64,000 bases of DNA from Psychrobacillus glaciei. Its GTDB lineage: Bacteria; Bacillota; Bacilli; Bacillales_A; Planococcaceae. The notes under the pieces are model-generated. The model had not been told where the DNA came from and searched no databases. It saw only the letters and a program-made list of their open reading frames with translations. This document shows positions 16,571-25,213 of this stretch, one piece after another (the stretch's first letter is position 1; each line of letters begins with the position of its first letter). Position numbers and translations under genes: made by a program. The stretch spans positions 496,001-560,000 of the forward strand of contig NZ_CP031223.1 in the NCBI RefSeq assembly GCF_008973485.1, written 5' to 3'.

Positions 16571-17625
16571 TTGAACGTGAGCCGAAAAAGATTAGACAAA
16601 GAGGAATTGTAATTGGACGTCTTCCAGTCGGAAAAAAGAACTGCATTACCGATGTAGAAGGAGTCAAAGTGGGGCATGTTACACTGAATAATCCTTTAGG
16701 CGAAGGAGAATATGCTTGCACTGGGGTAAGTGCAATTTTGCCGCATGATGGTAATTTGTTTCAAGAAAAAGTAGTCGGGGCGGGTTATGTATTAAATGGA
16801 TTTGGAAAAACAACGGGGCTTGTACAAGTGGATGAATTAGGCTTAATTGAGTCGCCAATTATGCTGACAAATACTTTTGCAATTCCAGCAGTCACGCAGG
16901 GCACATTGGAATACATGTTAGAACAAAACCCCGATATTGGAGAAACTACAGGCACGATCAATCTTGTCGTAGGAGAGTGTAATGATAGTAGATTAAACTC
17001 GATTCGCAAACTGCCGATTCAGCCAAAACATGCGATTGAATGCATTCAAAAAGCCTCTTCAGACATTTCTTCAGAAGGAGCAGTGGGGGCAGGTAAAGGG
17101 ATGATATGCTTTGGCTATAAAGGAGGCATAGGATCTTCTTCGCGTCTTGTTCAAGACGGGGAAGCAAATTATACAATAGGTTGCTTAGTTCTAAGTAATT
17201 TTGGAAGAAAAGAAGACTTTCAAAGTGAACATTATAAGGTGGAAGGAAAGTCAGAAGTCCCAACCTTTCCAAAGCCAGCAGACGGTTCTATTATGATTGT
17301 ACTCGCGACGGATGCTCCGCTTAGCAGTAGACAGTTAAAGCGATTGGCAAAGAGATGTGGTATAGGGCTTGGAAGAACAGGTAGCCATTTTAGTAATGGC
17401 AGCGGAGATATTGTCATTGCTTTTTCCACGGCACATAGAATTCCGCATAACTTAGAGGAAAGCCTTGAAACGAGACAGCAACTAAGAGACGACCATTCTG
17501 TTATGAATGATCTTTTTCTAGGAGCAGTGGAGGTTACAGAGGAAGCAATTTTAAATTCCTTGTCACAAGCAGTAACAACCATAGGACGCATGGGCAATAC
17601 CGCATATGCTTATCCATTTGAATGA
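16567..17625 (+). CDS. P1 family aminopeptidase (DmpA-like, self-cleaving)
   Basis: A 352-residue N-terminal-nucleophile peptidase of the DmpA/S58 family. It is made as an inactive chain that cuts itself before a Ser. The processing site is seen in KGGIGSSSR, giving an alpha chain 1-189 and a beta chain starting at S190. Other family landmarks are CITDVEGVKVGHVTL near the start, GVSAILPH, GAVGAGKG and the C-terminal RMGNTAYAYPF. These enzymes release N-terminal residues or open beta-peptides and amides. It overlaps the nucleotidase by 4 bases, so the pair forms an operon. A shared pathway is not obvious. Confidence 0.9.
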   Translation: MIEREPKKIRQRGIVIGRLPVGKKNCITDVEGVKVGHVTLNNPLGEGEYACTGVSAILPHDGNLFQEKVVGAGYVLNGFGKTTGLVQVDELGLIESPIMLTNTFAIPAVTQGTLEYMLEQNPDIGETTGTINLVVGECNDSRLNSIRKLPIQPKHAIECIQKASSDISSEGAVGAGKGMICFGYKGGIGSSSRLVQDGEANYTIGCLVLSNFGRKEDFQSEHYKVEGKSEVPTFPKPADGSIMIVLATDAPLSSRQLKRLAKRCGIGLGRTGSHFSNGSGDIVIAFSTAHRIPHNLEESLETRQQLRDDHSVMNDLFLGAVEVTEEAILNSLSQAVTTIGRMGNTAYAYPFE

Positions 17626-17629
17626 AAGA

Positions 17630-17667
17630 AAGAAGCTGTTCTTTTAGCCAAAGGACAGCTTCTTTTT
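17630..17667 (+). terminator. Terminator of the nucleotidase-peptidase operon
   Basis: AAGAAGCTGT pairs with ACAGCTTCTT across a loop containing TTAGCC, then T5. Confidence 0.8.
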
Positions 17668-17701
17668 GGAGAGAGATTTTAGAAAGACAAATTAGACTTG
17701 C

Positions 17702-17776
17702 TAAATCGAAAGATAAAGTCTCCTAATCGCAAGATCGCCACTTAGAATCACAAGATCAAAGCTGTAAATCGCAAGT
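17702..17776. repeat. Four tandem 21-bp units with ATCGCAAGAT core
   Basis: The C of the core lies at 17707, 17728, 17749 and 17770, exactly 21 bases apart. Units are AAATCGAAAGAT, TAATCGCAAGAT, GAATCACAAGAT and AAATCGCAAGTA. It sits between two convergent genes and parallels the array at 4797. Confidence 0.75.
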
Positions 17777-17800
17777 AATAGACTTTTATTGTAATACGAT

Positions 17801-19945
17801 TCATTCCTTAAACTCTAACTTCAATTTACCCTCTACAAATGAAAGACTGGCGTTAAACGTTTGACCGTTTTCTGCAACAAATCCTTTTATTTCATTTGTT
17901 CTTCCTTTTGTACATAGGAGTTTAATCTGACTTGGTGTAATCTTCTTCTTTAAAAAGAAACCATTAAATGTTTGTGTGCATCCATTTTTATAATTAGTGC
18001 AACCATAAAAGCTTTTTCTTGCAACGATAAAACCTTCCTTACATTTCGGGCAGGGAGCAATTGGTTCTTGTTTATATGATGAATACTTGGAGCCCGACGC
18101 TTTAGGTGTAAGTTTTATATCAATATTTTTAGACTTTAATTGATTAGGAACTTCTTGTAACAAGCTATGAATAAATTTCGCAATGCTTCCCAAAAAACGC
18201 TCCTGTGAGCCTTCACCATTGCCTATTTTTCGTAAATACGTTTCCCATTTAGCTGTCATGGATGGGCTTGCGAGAAGATTTCCTTCAATTGCTTGGCAAA
18301 GAACACTTCCTTTATCCGTAATAGAAACGATATTTTTCAATACATCAATATATCCATGTCGCTTAATCGTTTCGATAATTCCACTGCGCGTTGCCTCTGT
18401 TCCAAGACCTTCCACTTCTTTTAAAATGTCAGTTTCACTTTTATCCTCCACAAGTTTTCCACAAGTTTTCATCATGGCGATGAGTTGACCTTCTGTATAA
18501 GGTTTTGGAGGTAACGTTTTTCCTTCTTTTATAGCAATATCGCTTTTCACAGTTTCCTGCTCATATAAAGGAGGCAATGTTGGTTCTTCATTCTCTCTCT
18601 CTTTTGAAGAACGAACGAACAATGCTTTCCAACCTTTGTCACGTTCGGTTTTGCCAGTGGTGAAAAAAGGTAATCCATTTACATCCGTTGTCACTTTTGT
18701 TTCCGTATATAAATAATCGGTATGAAACATCGCGATTGTTGTGCGTACAATTTCTTCGTATAAATTTTTTTCAATAGGAGACAATCTAGCAAGTACCGTT
18801 TGTGACGGAATCTTTTTCGTCGGAATTATAGCATAATGCTCCTGTACTTTTGAACTATCCACATAACGCTTCTTTGGAGAGAGGGAACTAACCGGAAACG
18901 AGTGTCCGATAAGCTGCTGATAATCCGTCACCTGTGCAGCAAGATAGCTAAACTCACTTGGTGTAATATATCGTGAATCCGTACGAGGATACGTAACAAG
19001 TTTTTTTTCATAAAGTACTTGCATTGTCTTCAACACATTCGCCGGGCTCGTTTTCCATAATCGATTAGCAGTTGCTTGTAAAGTTGATAATGAATGGAGT
19101 TGCGGTGGAGGCATCCGTTTATCAATTTTCTCTACAGAAGCGATTACCCCAGGTGAATTTGGTTGAATCGCATGCTTTGCAAGAAGTGCTTGAATGATTT
19201 CTCTTTTCGGTTCTTTCGCTTTTGCTTTTCCTTTATAAGTTCCTTGTCCTGCTGTAAATGTTGCTTCAATCTCAAAGAATGGCTCCGAAACAAAGTTTTC
19301 TATCTCCATTTGACGTTGATAAATCAAGTAAATAGTTGGAGATTGCACACGTCCAATTGGAAAGACTTCCTTAATACCCTGTGATTGCAATAAAAGAGAA
19401 TATAGTCGCGAACCATTCATCCCTACGAGCCAATCGCTAATTTGACGAGCTTTTGCTTCTTCGTATAGAAGCAAATCTTTGCGATTATCCTGTAAGTTGG
19501 CAAACCCTTTCCGCACTTCTTCTACTTCCAGAGAATTTATCCACAATCGTTTAATCGTTTGTCCCCTTGCTCCAGTTTGATTGTATATACTATAAAAGAT
19601 ATTCGATCCTTCGCGATCCACATCACAGGCATTAATGACTGTATTCGCAGCTTTCATAAGTTTTTTTACGATGGTGAACTGTTTAAATTTTCCCTTTGCG
19701 ATTTGAAATTCGTACCGTTCAGGTAAAATAGGCAAGCTATTCAGCGACCATTTATCCCATTTTGGGTCATATGCTTTTGGTTCCTTCAATTCAACTAAGT
19801 GACCAATACCCCAAGTTATATAAGCTCCTTCTGGGAAAACTGGACAAGGGTTAATTTCCAAATAACCTTCATGTCGTTTGACAGAAAATGCATCTGCATA
19901 AGCTTTTGCCTGACTTGGCTTTTCAGCTAAAATTACTGGTTTCAA
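17801..19945 (-). CDS. topB: DNA topoisomerase III (type IA)
   Basis: A 714-residue type IA topoisomerase that passes single strands and resolves late replication or recombination intermediates. The TOPRIM domain (1-140) has AEKPSQA (E8) and DVDREG (D108, D110, E112). The nucleophilic tyrosine is Y319 in TYPRTDSRY. The remaining IA domains follow to about residue 600. The C-terminus holds one C4 zinc ribbon (CPKC..CTNYKNGC) and a short basic tail, the Bacillus TopB layout. The start is a TTG with AGAGGTGA at good spacing. It is monocistronic. A loosely structured 21-bp array lies just past its stop. Confidence 0.95.
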   Translation of the reverse strand: MKPVILAEKPSQAKAYADAFSVKRHEGYLEINPCPVFPEGAYITWGIGHLVELKEPKAYDPKWDKWSLNSLPILPERYEFQIAKGKFKQFTIVKKLMKAANTVINACDVDREGSNIFYSIYNQTGARGQTIKRLWINSLEVEEVRKGFANLQDNRKDLLLYEEAKARQISDWLVGMNGSRLYSLLLQSQGIKEVFPIGRVQSPTIYLIYQRQMEIENFVSEPFFEIEATFTAGQGTYKGKAKAKEPKREIIQALLAKHAIQPNSPGVIASVEKIDKRMPPPQLHSLSTLQATANRLWKTSPANVLKTMQVLYEKKLVTYPRTDSRYITPSEFSYLAAQVTDYQQLIGHSFPVSSLSPKKRYVDSSKVQEHYAIIPTKKIPSQTVLARLSPIEKNLYEEIVRTTIAMFHTDYLYTETKVTTDVNGLPFFTTGKTERDKGWKALFVRSSKERENEEPTLPPLYEQETVKSDIAIKEGKTLPPKPYTEGQLIAMMKTCGKLVEDKSETDILKEVEGLGTEATRSGIIETIKRHGYIDVLKNIVSITDKGSVLCQAIEGNLLASPSMTAKWETYLRKIGNGEGSQERFLGSIAKFIHSLLQEVPNQLKSKNIDIKLTPKASGSKYSSYKQEPIAPCPKCKEGFIVARKSFYGCTNYKNGCTQTFNGFFLKKKITPSQIKLLCTKGRTNEIKGFVAENGQTFNASLSFVEGKLKLEFKE

Positions 19946-20085
19946 GAAATTTCACCTCTTTTGCTTAAATAGTAAAACGTTCGTTCTTATTATCATGCAA
20001 TAGTTCTTAATTTATTTCAAATAATAAGTTGGTGAGTTCCTTTGGGAGCACGTTGCAATAAAAATTGAGCAAATGCAAATAAAAA

Positions 20086-20113
20086 CCCCATTCCCTATCA
20101 AAAGGGAATGGGG
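20086..20113 (-). terminator. Terminator of the short YflT-domain gene
   Basis: CCCCATTCCCT pairs perfectly with AGGGAATGGGG (20086-20096 with 20103-20113). On the minus strand it is followed by TTTTTATT. Confidence 0.85.
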
Positions 20114-20125
20114 ACAATTTATAAA

Positions 20126-20446
20126 TCAATGATGAGCAATAATTATTAATTTGCCCTTATCTAGTTCTTTTTCAGCATCCGCAGCTTCTTCTTTCGATAA
20201 ACCAGTTGCCTCCATTTTACTTCGCAGTTCATCACCACGAGATGTAAACAAATTTTTCATGGATTCAAGGAAGCCTTGTTCTTTCATGCCGACATCTTTT
20301 GTATCTAAAGCGTCATTAATATCGTCGGATCTTTCTTTGAAATGGGCGAAAATATGAATGTTATCTCGTGAATATCCCTGTGTCTCAAGTTTTTCTATTT
20401 CTTGTTTTGCTTGTACGGCATTTTCTACAGTTAATTTGAGTGTCAT
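20126..20446 (-). CDS. General stress protein, YflT domain, 106 residues
   Basis: A single YflT / general-stress-17M domain with TVENAVQAKQEIEKLETQGY, then DNIHIFAH and a closing KGKLIIIAHH, which end the domain and the protein. The start is ATG 20446, 7 bases after GGAGG. A longer frame to 20515 would run through a near-perfect SigB-type promoter and is rejected. It is the short paralogue of the gene at 7686, without the acidic tail. General stress induction is inferred from the promoter and from B. subtilis yflT. The biochemical role is unknown. Confidence 0.88.
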   Translation of the reverse strand: MTLKLTVENAVQAKQEIEKLETQGYSRDNIHIFAHFKERSDDINDALDTKDVGMKEQGFLESMKNLFTSRGDELRSKMEATGLSKEEAADAEKELDKGKLIIIAHH

Positions 20447-20487
20447 TAAAATTCCTCCATTTTTTTGTTTTTGTGTTCTAACTATCT

Positions 20488-20513
20488 TTACCCTGCCTGG
20501 TGAAGATTTAAAC
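20488..20513 (-). promoter_or_regulatory. SigB-type promoter, near-perfect
   Basis: On the minus strand: GTTTAA (20513-20508), 14 bases, GGGTAA (20493-20488), 42 bases before the start at 20446. Only one base differs from the GTTTAA-N14-GGGTAT consensus. Confidence 0.75.
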
Positions 20514-20601
20514 AAAATGATGATAGAAGAATCTAAATGTGTGAAAGAAGAGAATGATTTTGATATGCTTAAACCAAAAAAAGAGAATGGAAGTTGCGTA
20601 T

Positions 20602-21099
20602 ATGAAAAATCAAATAGGGCAAATAGAAATTTTTAAAGCAGCTATGGGTAATTATCCCACAGGTGTTACAGTTGTAACGGCTTTCAATCAAGAAGGGAAA
20701 CCAATGGGAATGACAGTTAATTCCTTTACATCGGTTTCACTAGATCCATTGCTTATCTTGTGGTCTATTGATAAAAGAGTGTATGCTTATAATGACTTTT
20801 TAAAAGCGGATAAATTCACTGTAAATATTTTAGCAGCTGACCAAGGTGTTTTATGTACGTTATTTTCAAGTAAAGTAGAGGATCGCTTCAGCCAATGTGA
20901 TTGGAAAACGTCAGAACTGAACTTGCCAGTGCTGTCTGGTTCGCTTGCAGTTTTACAATGTAAAGTGCATAAACAAATCGAAGCTGGGGATCATACAGTT
21001 TTAATTGGGGAAGTATTAGATATTCAAAATGATAGTAAAGAGCCACTGTTATACCATAGAAGAAATATTGGTGCGATCTCAGATGCATTTTATAACTAA
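20602..21099 (+). CDS. Flavin reductase family protein (FMN-binding split barrel)
   Basis: A 165-residue protein of the HpaC/flavin_reduct family. The N-terminal signature FKAAMGNYPTGVTVVTA leads to GMTVNSFTSVSLDPLL, typical of FMN/FAD-binding NAD(P)H:flavin oxidoreductases, and the C-terminus carries a conserved LIGEVLDIQ. Such enzymes reduce free flavin for a partner monooxygenase, but no such partner is next to it. The start is uncertain. ATGs lie at 20554, 20587 and 20602, and the last has the best-placed though weak SD (GGAAG, 8 bases). It is followed by a strong hairpin terminator. Confidence 0.85.
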   Translation: MKNQIGQIEIFKAAMGNYPTGVTVVTAFNQEGKPMGMTVNSFTSVSLDPLLILWSIDKRVYAYNDFLKADKFTVNILAADQGVLCTLFSSKVEDRFSQCDWKTSELNLPVLSGSLAVLQCKVHKQIEAGDHTVLIGEVLDIQNDSKEPLLYHRRNIGAISDAFYN

Positions 21100-21110
21100 T
21101 TCCATATATC

Positions 21111-21145
21111 AAAAAAGGATATCCACATGCGATATCCTTTTTTTG
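21111..21145. terminator. Bidirectional hairpin terminator
   Basis: AAAAAAGGATATC pairs with GATATCCTTTTTT around CACATGC, with an A run on one side and a T run on the other. It can serve both the flavin reductase and the minus-strand gene at 21198. Confidence 0.85.
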
Positions 21146-21197
21146 TATTTAGATAAAGGAATTCTACATTATTTACTTTGTTATGCAATTACTAATA

Positions 21198-21455
21198 TTA
21201 GCGTGGCATAGGGTATCCATGATATCCCGGATATCCTTGTTGCCAGTTATTCCCATGGTACCAAGGATATCCTTGATGTCCATAAGTCATATTGTGAACA
21301 GGGTACCCGTGATACCCGTGATACCCGTGATACCCTTGTTGCCAATGTGGTTGTTGATACATAGGATATCCTTGGTGTCCGTAATGCATTGGATATCCAT
21401 GTGGATTAGATGGATATCCCTGTTGCCATTGTCCCCCTTGAGATGGTTGAACCAT
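21198..21455 (-). CDS. Gly-Tyr-Pro-His-Gln repeat protein, coat-like
   Basis: An 85-residue low-complexity protein made almost only of Gly, Tyr, Pro, His, Gln and Trp. It has internal repeats that each start with WQQGY and contain YGHQGYP (about residues 10-37, 38-70 and 71-85). There are no Lys, Cys or acidic residues. A clean AAAGGAG site precedes the ATG at 21455. Proteins of this composition in Bacilli are typically spore coat or crust components that are cross-linked or aggregate through Tyr. I infer a coat role from composition and from cotJ elsewhere in the window; sequence proof is lacking. Confidence 0.7.
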   Translation of the reverse strand: MVQPSQGGQWQQGYPSNPHGYPMHYGHQGYPMYQQPHWQQGYHGYHGYHGYPVHNMTYGHQGYPWYHGNNWQQGYPGYHGYPMPR

Positions 21456-21627
21456 ACTATTTCACTCCTTTTTTATCAATCCAAGTAGCATATGTAAAAG
21501 AGGGCAAATGGACTGGGATATGAAATGTAAATAATTATGTTTTATTTCGAAATGTGCAGCTATTTCTTATGGAAATTCACTTAAAAGTAGTGCTTACCAT
21601 AAATGTCTGTAATTTTAAAAGTTTCGA

Positions 21628-22305
21628 TTAGTCTATCGTATCTATGTCTTTTATGGATTTTCTTTTCTTTTTTATTAAATAATACAGTAGGATCGCGGCC
21701 ACTATAATAATCCAAATAACGTATTCATTCCAGTCAGCGGACAAAATGCCTGCTGGTATAAGTGCTAAAACAAAGAAATATAAAAAATTTCCAATTGTAG
21801 TTGCCAGTAAATAGGGAAGAACACGGATAGTACTTAATCCAGCTAAAATGTTAACTAAACTTGTTGGGACGAAGGGGAAAATTCGTGCTTGGAATACATA
21901 AGCAAAACCATTAGTGTCTAATTCTTCAATTACCTTAGGGTGAAATTTTTCCATAATGGTTTCTTGGAAGATGTAACGAACGCTATAATAGACAATAAGT
22001 GAAGCAAGAATGCTTGTTAGCCAGCTCCATAAAAAACCATTAACAAATCCAAATAGCGTAATATTAATAGTAATAACAAGAATTAGCGGAAATATGGTGA
22101 AAGAATTTTGAATTAGCATGACTAAAAATAGAAAGAATAATGCATACCCCATATTTTTCTTTAAAAAACTTTGAACCGCTTCTATATTTCCATCAAAGAG
22201 CAGCGTGATTAGCTCTCTATTCATGACAAAAAACAGTGCAATAAGTAGTAAAGCACCCCATATTATCCATTGTTTCTTTGCAAGATTATTTATTATTTTT
22301 CTCAT
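21628..22305 (-). CDS. TVP38/TMEM64 family membrane protein (VTT domain)
   Basis: A 225-residue integral membrane protein with about six hydrophobic segments and the VTT/DedA-like core. It shows NSFTIFPLILVITINITLFG, then FGFVNGFLWSWLTSI and the re-entrant loop signature FQARIFPFVPTSLVNILAGL (split here). The relatives YdjZ/YtxB/YqeD of Bacillus share this layout. The superfamily acts in lipid scrambling or undecaprenyl-phosphate recycling. Which of these applies here is not known. The C-terminus is a basic cytoplasmic tail. It is monocistronic. Confidence 0.88.
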   Translation of the reverse strand: MRKIINNLAKKQWIIWGALLLIALFFVMNRELITLLFDGNIEAVQSFLKKNMGYALFFLFLVMLIQNSFTIFPLILVITINITLFGFVNGFLWSWLTSILASLIVYYSVRYIFQETIMEKFHPKVIEELDTNGFAYVFQARIFPFVPTSLVNILAGLSTIRVLPYLLATTIGNFLYFFVLALIPAGILSADWNEYVIWIIIVAAILLYYLIKKKRKSIKDIDTID

Positions 22306-22402
22306 GCGTCACCTGTACTTTCATTTTATACTATTGTTTATTAAGGTATTTTATTCGAAATTAGTAGAACTAAGTAGTGAAGGGAGAAAACGGGATTAAT
22401 TC

Positions 22403-23034
22403 AACAAAACTGTCATTGAAAAATTAAGTTTGGAGAAATATACGAGAAAGTTGATCCTACATCAACCAGAAGGTATAAGGGATTTTAATGAATTAAAATT
22501 TGATCTTGTATTTATATTTGTGTTTAATCTAGAGAATTATGCTAATTCATTAAAAAATGATTGAAAAGCAATTAATCAAGAAGAATGGTTATTTGTACAT
22601 TACTTAACCGAAAAAGAATAACCCAACGTATAAGGAATATATTAATCGAGTGGATATGGTCACTCATATTACCCTGGATGAAGAAGAATATATTCCAGAA
22701 AGTGATTTAAAATGTTCAAGAATGGTGAGTATGAATGAAATTTTTACTGTTGAAGGCCAGAAGTCATCACTAATAAATTGAAAAAAGACAATGAATGTTT
22801 TCAATAGTCAATATGTAGATAAGGTTATGGATATTATAAAGTATTTGGAACGGAATGAAAAATTACTTAACCTGTACAAATAATTAACTCATGATTATTA
22901 AAATGGATTGGGCTCGCTACCTATACTGTGAGAAACTAAAAGAAGCACAAGAAAAAGGCTATTCAAAATGGAAAAAATATTTGGAAGTGGATATAAGACA
23001 ACGGATATATTTAGAAGAAGAGGCGGATAAATAA
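22403..23034 (+). pseudogene. Decayed YdeI/OmpD-associated-like gene
   Basis: Fragments in three frames align end to end with one ~200-residue family. The first fragment, NKTVIEKLSLEKYTRKLILH then QPEGIRDFNELKFDL, reaches an in-frame TGA at about 22561. It is followed by KAINQEEWLFVHYLTEKE and a stop. After a frameshift near 22628 comes YKEYINRVDM..EEYIPESDLKC..RMVSMNEIFTV. Last comes a C-terminal piece with MDWARYLYCEKLKEAQEKG (22901-23034). The DWARY..K..TQEK-like ending is typical of the YdeI/OmpD-associated group. No intact start codon is visible. The TAA overlaps the ATG of the methyltransferase, a relic of an operon. Confidence 0.75.
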
Positions 23035-23765
23035 TGGAATATAAAGGACCAAGTGTTTATGAACAATCGGATTTTTTCACAAGTTATATGAAAAGAAGGG
23101 GTAGAGAAGACAGCCCTAACAACGCAATTGAAGGACCAATAATGGTCGAACTAATTGGAAACTTTCAAGGAAAGAACTTTCTAGATTTAGGTTGTGGTGA
23201 TGCCTCTTTTGGGAAGGAATTACTGGAGAAAGGCGCAAAGCATTACTACGGAGTAGAGGGTTCGAAACAAATGGCGGATGTTGCAAATAAGAATATTTCT
23301 GGCATGAACGGAACAATCGACATAAATACAATGGAGACTTTTCGTTATCCAGAAAAAGAATTTGATATTGTAACTTCACGATTTGCCATTCACTATGTAG
23401 AAGATATACAAACGTTATTCACTAATGTATATAATGCATTAATAGAAAATGGTAGGTTTGTATTTAGCGTTCAACACCCACTTACTACTTCTTCTTTTGT
23501 TAGTAAGCAGTCAGGAGACAGACGTGAGAACTGGATAGTGGACGATTATTTTAACGAAGGGGAGCGAAAGGAACCATGGATAGAAGAAGTGGTCGTCAAG
23601 TATCACCGTACAATTGAACAATATTTCCATGCTCTAAAAGAGGTAGGATTCCAAATAGTGGACTTACGGGAAGGTACACCACAACTTGAATATTTTAAGA
23701 GTGAAGAGGAATTCAAAAGAAGACAAAGAATTCCTATTGTATTGGCCTTTTCTTGTGCTAAATAA
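23034..23765 (+). CDS. Class I SAM-dependent methyltransferase
   Basis: A 243-residue methyltransferase. The Rossmann motif I is DLGCGDASFG (residues 51-60), followed by the acidic YYGVEGS at the end of strand 2 and FDIVTSRFAIHYVED as motifs post-I to III. These bind S-adenosylmethionine. The C-terminal half (RFVFSVQHPLTTS..HRTIEQYFHALKEVGFQIVDL) is like UbiE/BioC-type small-molecule methyltransferases of Bacilli. The start codon overlaps the stop of the upstream pseudogene, so it may once have been coupled to it. The methyl acceptor is unknown. Confidence 0.88.
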   Translation: MEYKGPSVYEQSDFFTSYMKRRGREDSPNNAIEGPIMVELIGNFQGKNFLDLGCGDASFGKELLEKGAKHYYGVEGSKQMADVANKNISGMNGTIDINTMETFRYPEKEFDIVTSRFAIHYVEDIQTLFTNVYNALIENGRFVFSVQHPLTTSSFVSKQSGDRRENWIVDDYFNEGERKEPWIEEVVVKYHRTIEQYFHALKEVGFQIVDLREGTPQLEYFKSEEEFKRRQRIPIVLAFSCAK

Positions 23766-23909
23766 AGAAAGGGTTTATTCGAATGCGCTTGTAACGTTTA
23801 AATAAGCATATACGGTGAAGCTTGGATATGGCACTGTTAAATAGTTGGGAATAAGGTGAATGAAAAAGGATTGTATGACTCAAGCTTGAATGAAAAGGAG
23901 TGTTTTCAT

Positions 23910-25169
23910 TTGGCTTTTCATGAAGAATCTATTAAGAGATATGCCCAACCTTACAAAAACAAAGATGATTTAACTACCATAATAGAAGCTATTGGAGATG
24001 CGAAAATTGTCCTTTTGGGTGAAGCAAGTCATGGTACTTCTGAGTTTTACACGGTTCGTGCGGAGTTATCCAAAAGGCTGATTGATGAGAAAGGCTTCAC
24101 GCTTATTGGTGTGGAAGGAGATTGGCCATCTACCCAGCATATTAATAGGTTTATTAAAGGTTACACAGATGAACAACTCAACGTTCGAGACGTGCTAAAG
24201 GCTTTTAAACGATGGCCAACTTGGATGTGGGCAAATGAAGAAATAGTTGAATTCGTTACATGGTTAAAGATGCATAACGAACAAAAAGAGACCAAAAAGA
24301 AAGTCGGATTCTATGGAATCGATGTATATAGTTTGTGGGAATCTTTAGACGAAGTAATCACCTATTTAAGTAAAACAAATCCTAATGGAACAGAGCTAGA
24401 GTTTGCAAAAAAAGCCTTAAATTGTTTTGAACCATTTAATCGACATCCTGAAACCTATGCGATTTCTTCTATTAATATTTCGGAAGCATGTGTCGATGAA
24501 GTTTCAAAGTTAGTGGCCACCATTCGTACGAATGAGGAAAACTATAGGGATGTAAAAGAAGATGATTTGAATTTAAAAATAAATGCACTGGTTGCACGAA
24601 ATGCGGAAGAATATTATCGGGCAATGGTCCGTAGCGATGAGTTATCCTGGAATATTCGAGATGAGCATATGGTGGAGGCAATCAATGAAATAATGGATTA
24701 CCATGGTAACGAAGCGAAAATAATCATCTGGGAACATAACACGCATATAGGAGATGCTTCTGCTACAGATATGGAGGAATCGGGAATGGTGAACGTAGGG
24801 CAGATTCTTCGTTTGCAAAATAGAAAAGAAAACGTATTTGCTGTTGGTTTTGGAACGTATACAGGTACAGTTATTGCAGCAAATGAATGGGGTTTGCCCT
24901 ATAAACAGATAAATGTACCGCCTGCGCAAAAAGGTTCTTGGGAGGATGCATTGCATAATGCCGGAGCATTTGATAAATTGTTGATATTTAATGAAGAAAA
25001 TCAGAGATTATTTAATAAACGAATTGGTCACAGAGCTATAGGCGTGGTGTACAATCCTGATTTTGAATCATATGGAAATTACGTGCCTTCTAAGATGAGT
25101 GACCGTTACAATGCTTTTATATTTATCGATCAAACAAAAGCTCTAACTCCCTTAGGAACAGAAGCATAA
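23910..25169 (+). CDS. Erythromycin esterase family protein
   Basis: A protein of the EreA/EreB-like superfamily, 419 residues from the chosen start. The catalytic region IVLLGEASHGTSEFYTVRAE supplies the conserved Glu and His. Further family blocks are GVEGDWPSTQHINRFI, GFYGIDVYSLWESL, IIIWEHNTHIGDA and VGFGTYTGTV. True Ere enzymes hydrolyse the macrolide lactone. Most chromosomal Bacillus homologues are of unknown substrate and should not be read as resistance genes without a test. I choose TTG 23910 because AAAAGGAG lies 9 bases before it; a GTG at 23856 is possible and adds 18 residues. It shares a bidirectional terminator with the next gene. Confidence 0.85.
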   Translation: MAFHEESIKRYAQPYKNKDDLTTIIEAIGDAKIVLLGEASHGTSEFYTVRAELSKRLIDEKGFTLIGVEGDWPSTQHINRFIKGYTDEQLNVRDVLKAFKRWPTWMWANEEIVEFVTWLKMHNEQKETKKKVGFYGIDVYSLWESLDEVITYLSKTNPNGTELEFAKKALNCFEPFNRHPETYAISSINISEACVDEVSKLVATIRTNEENYRDVKEDDLNLKINALVARNAEEYYRAMVRSDELSWNIRDEHMVEAINEIMDYHGNEAKIIIWEHNTHIGDASATDMEESGMVNVGQILRLQNRKENVFAVGFGTYTGTVIAANEWGLPYKQINVPPAQKGSWEDALHNAGAFDKLLIFNEENQRLFNKRIGHRAIGVVYNPDFESYGNYVPSKMSDRYNAFIFIDQTKALTPLGTEA

Positions 25170-25176
25170 AAAATGC

Positions 25177-25212
25177 TAAGGCTGCTCTAATAATGGTGGA
25201 GCAGCCTTATTT
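25177..25212. terminator. Bidirectional terminator between convergent genes
   Basis: TAAGGCTGCTC (25177-25187) pairs with GAGCAGCCTTA (25199-25209). Confidence 0.8.
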
Positions 25213-25213
25213 G

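Noticed and set aside
23910-25169. Reading the esterase-like gene as a macrolide resistance gene
   Set aside because: Most chromosomal homologues in Bacilli have unknown substrates and nothing nearby suggests mobile resistance, so only the family is claimed.
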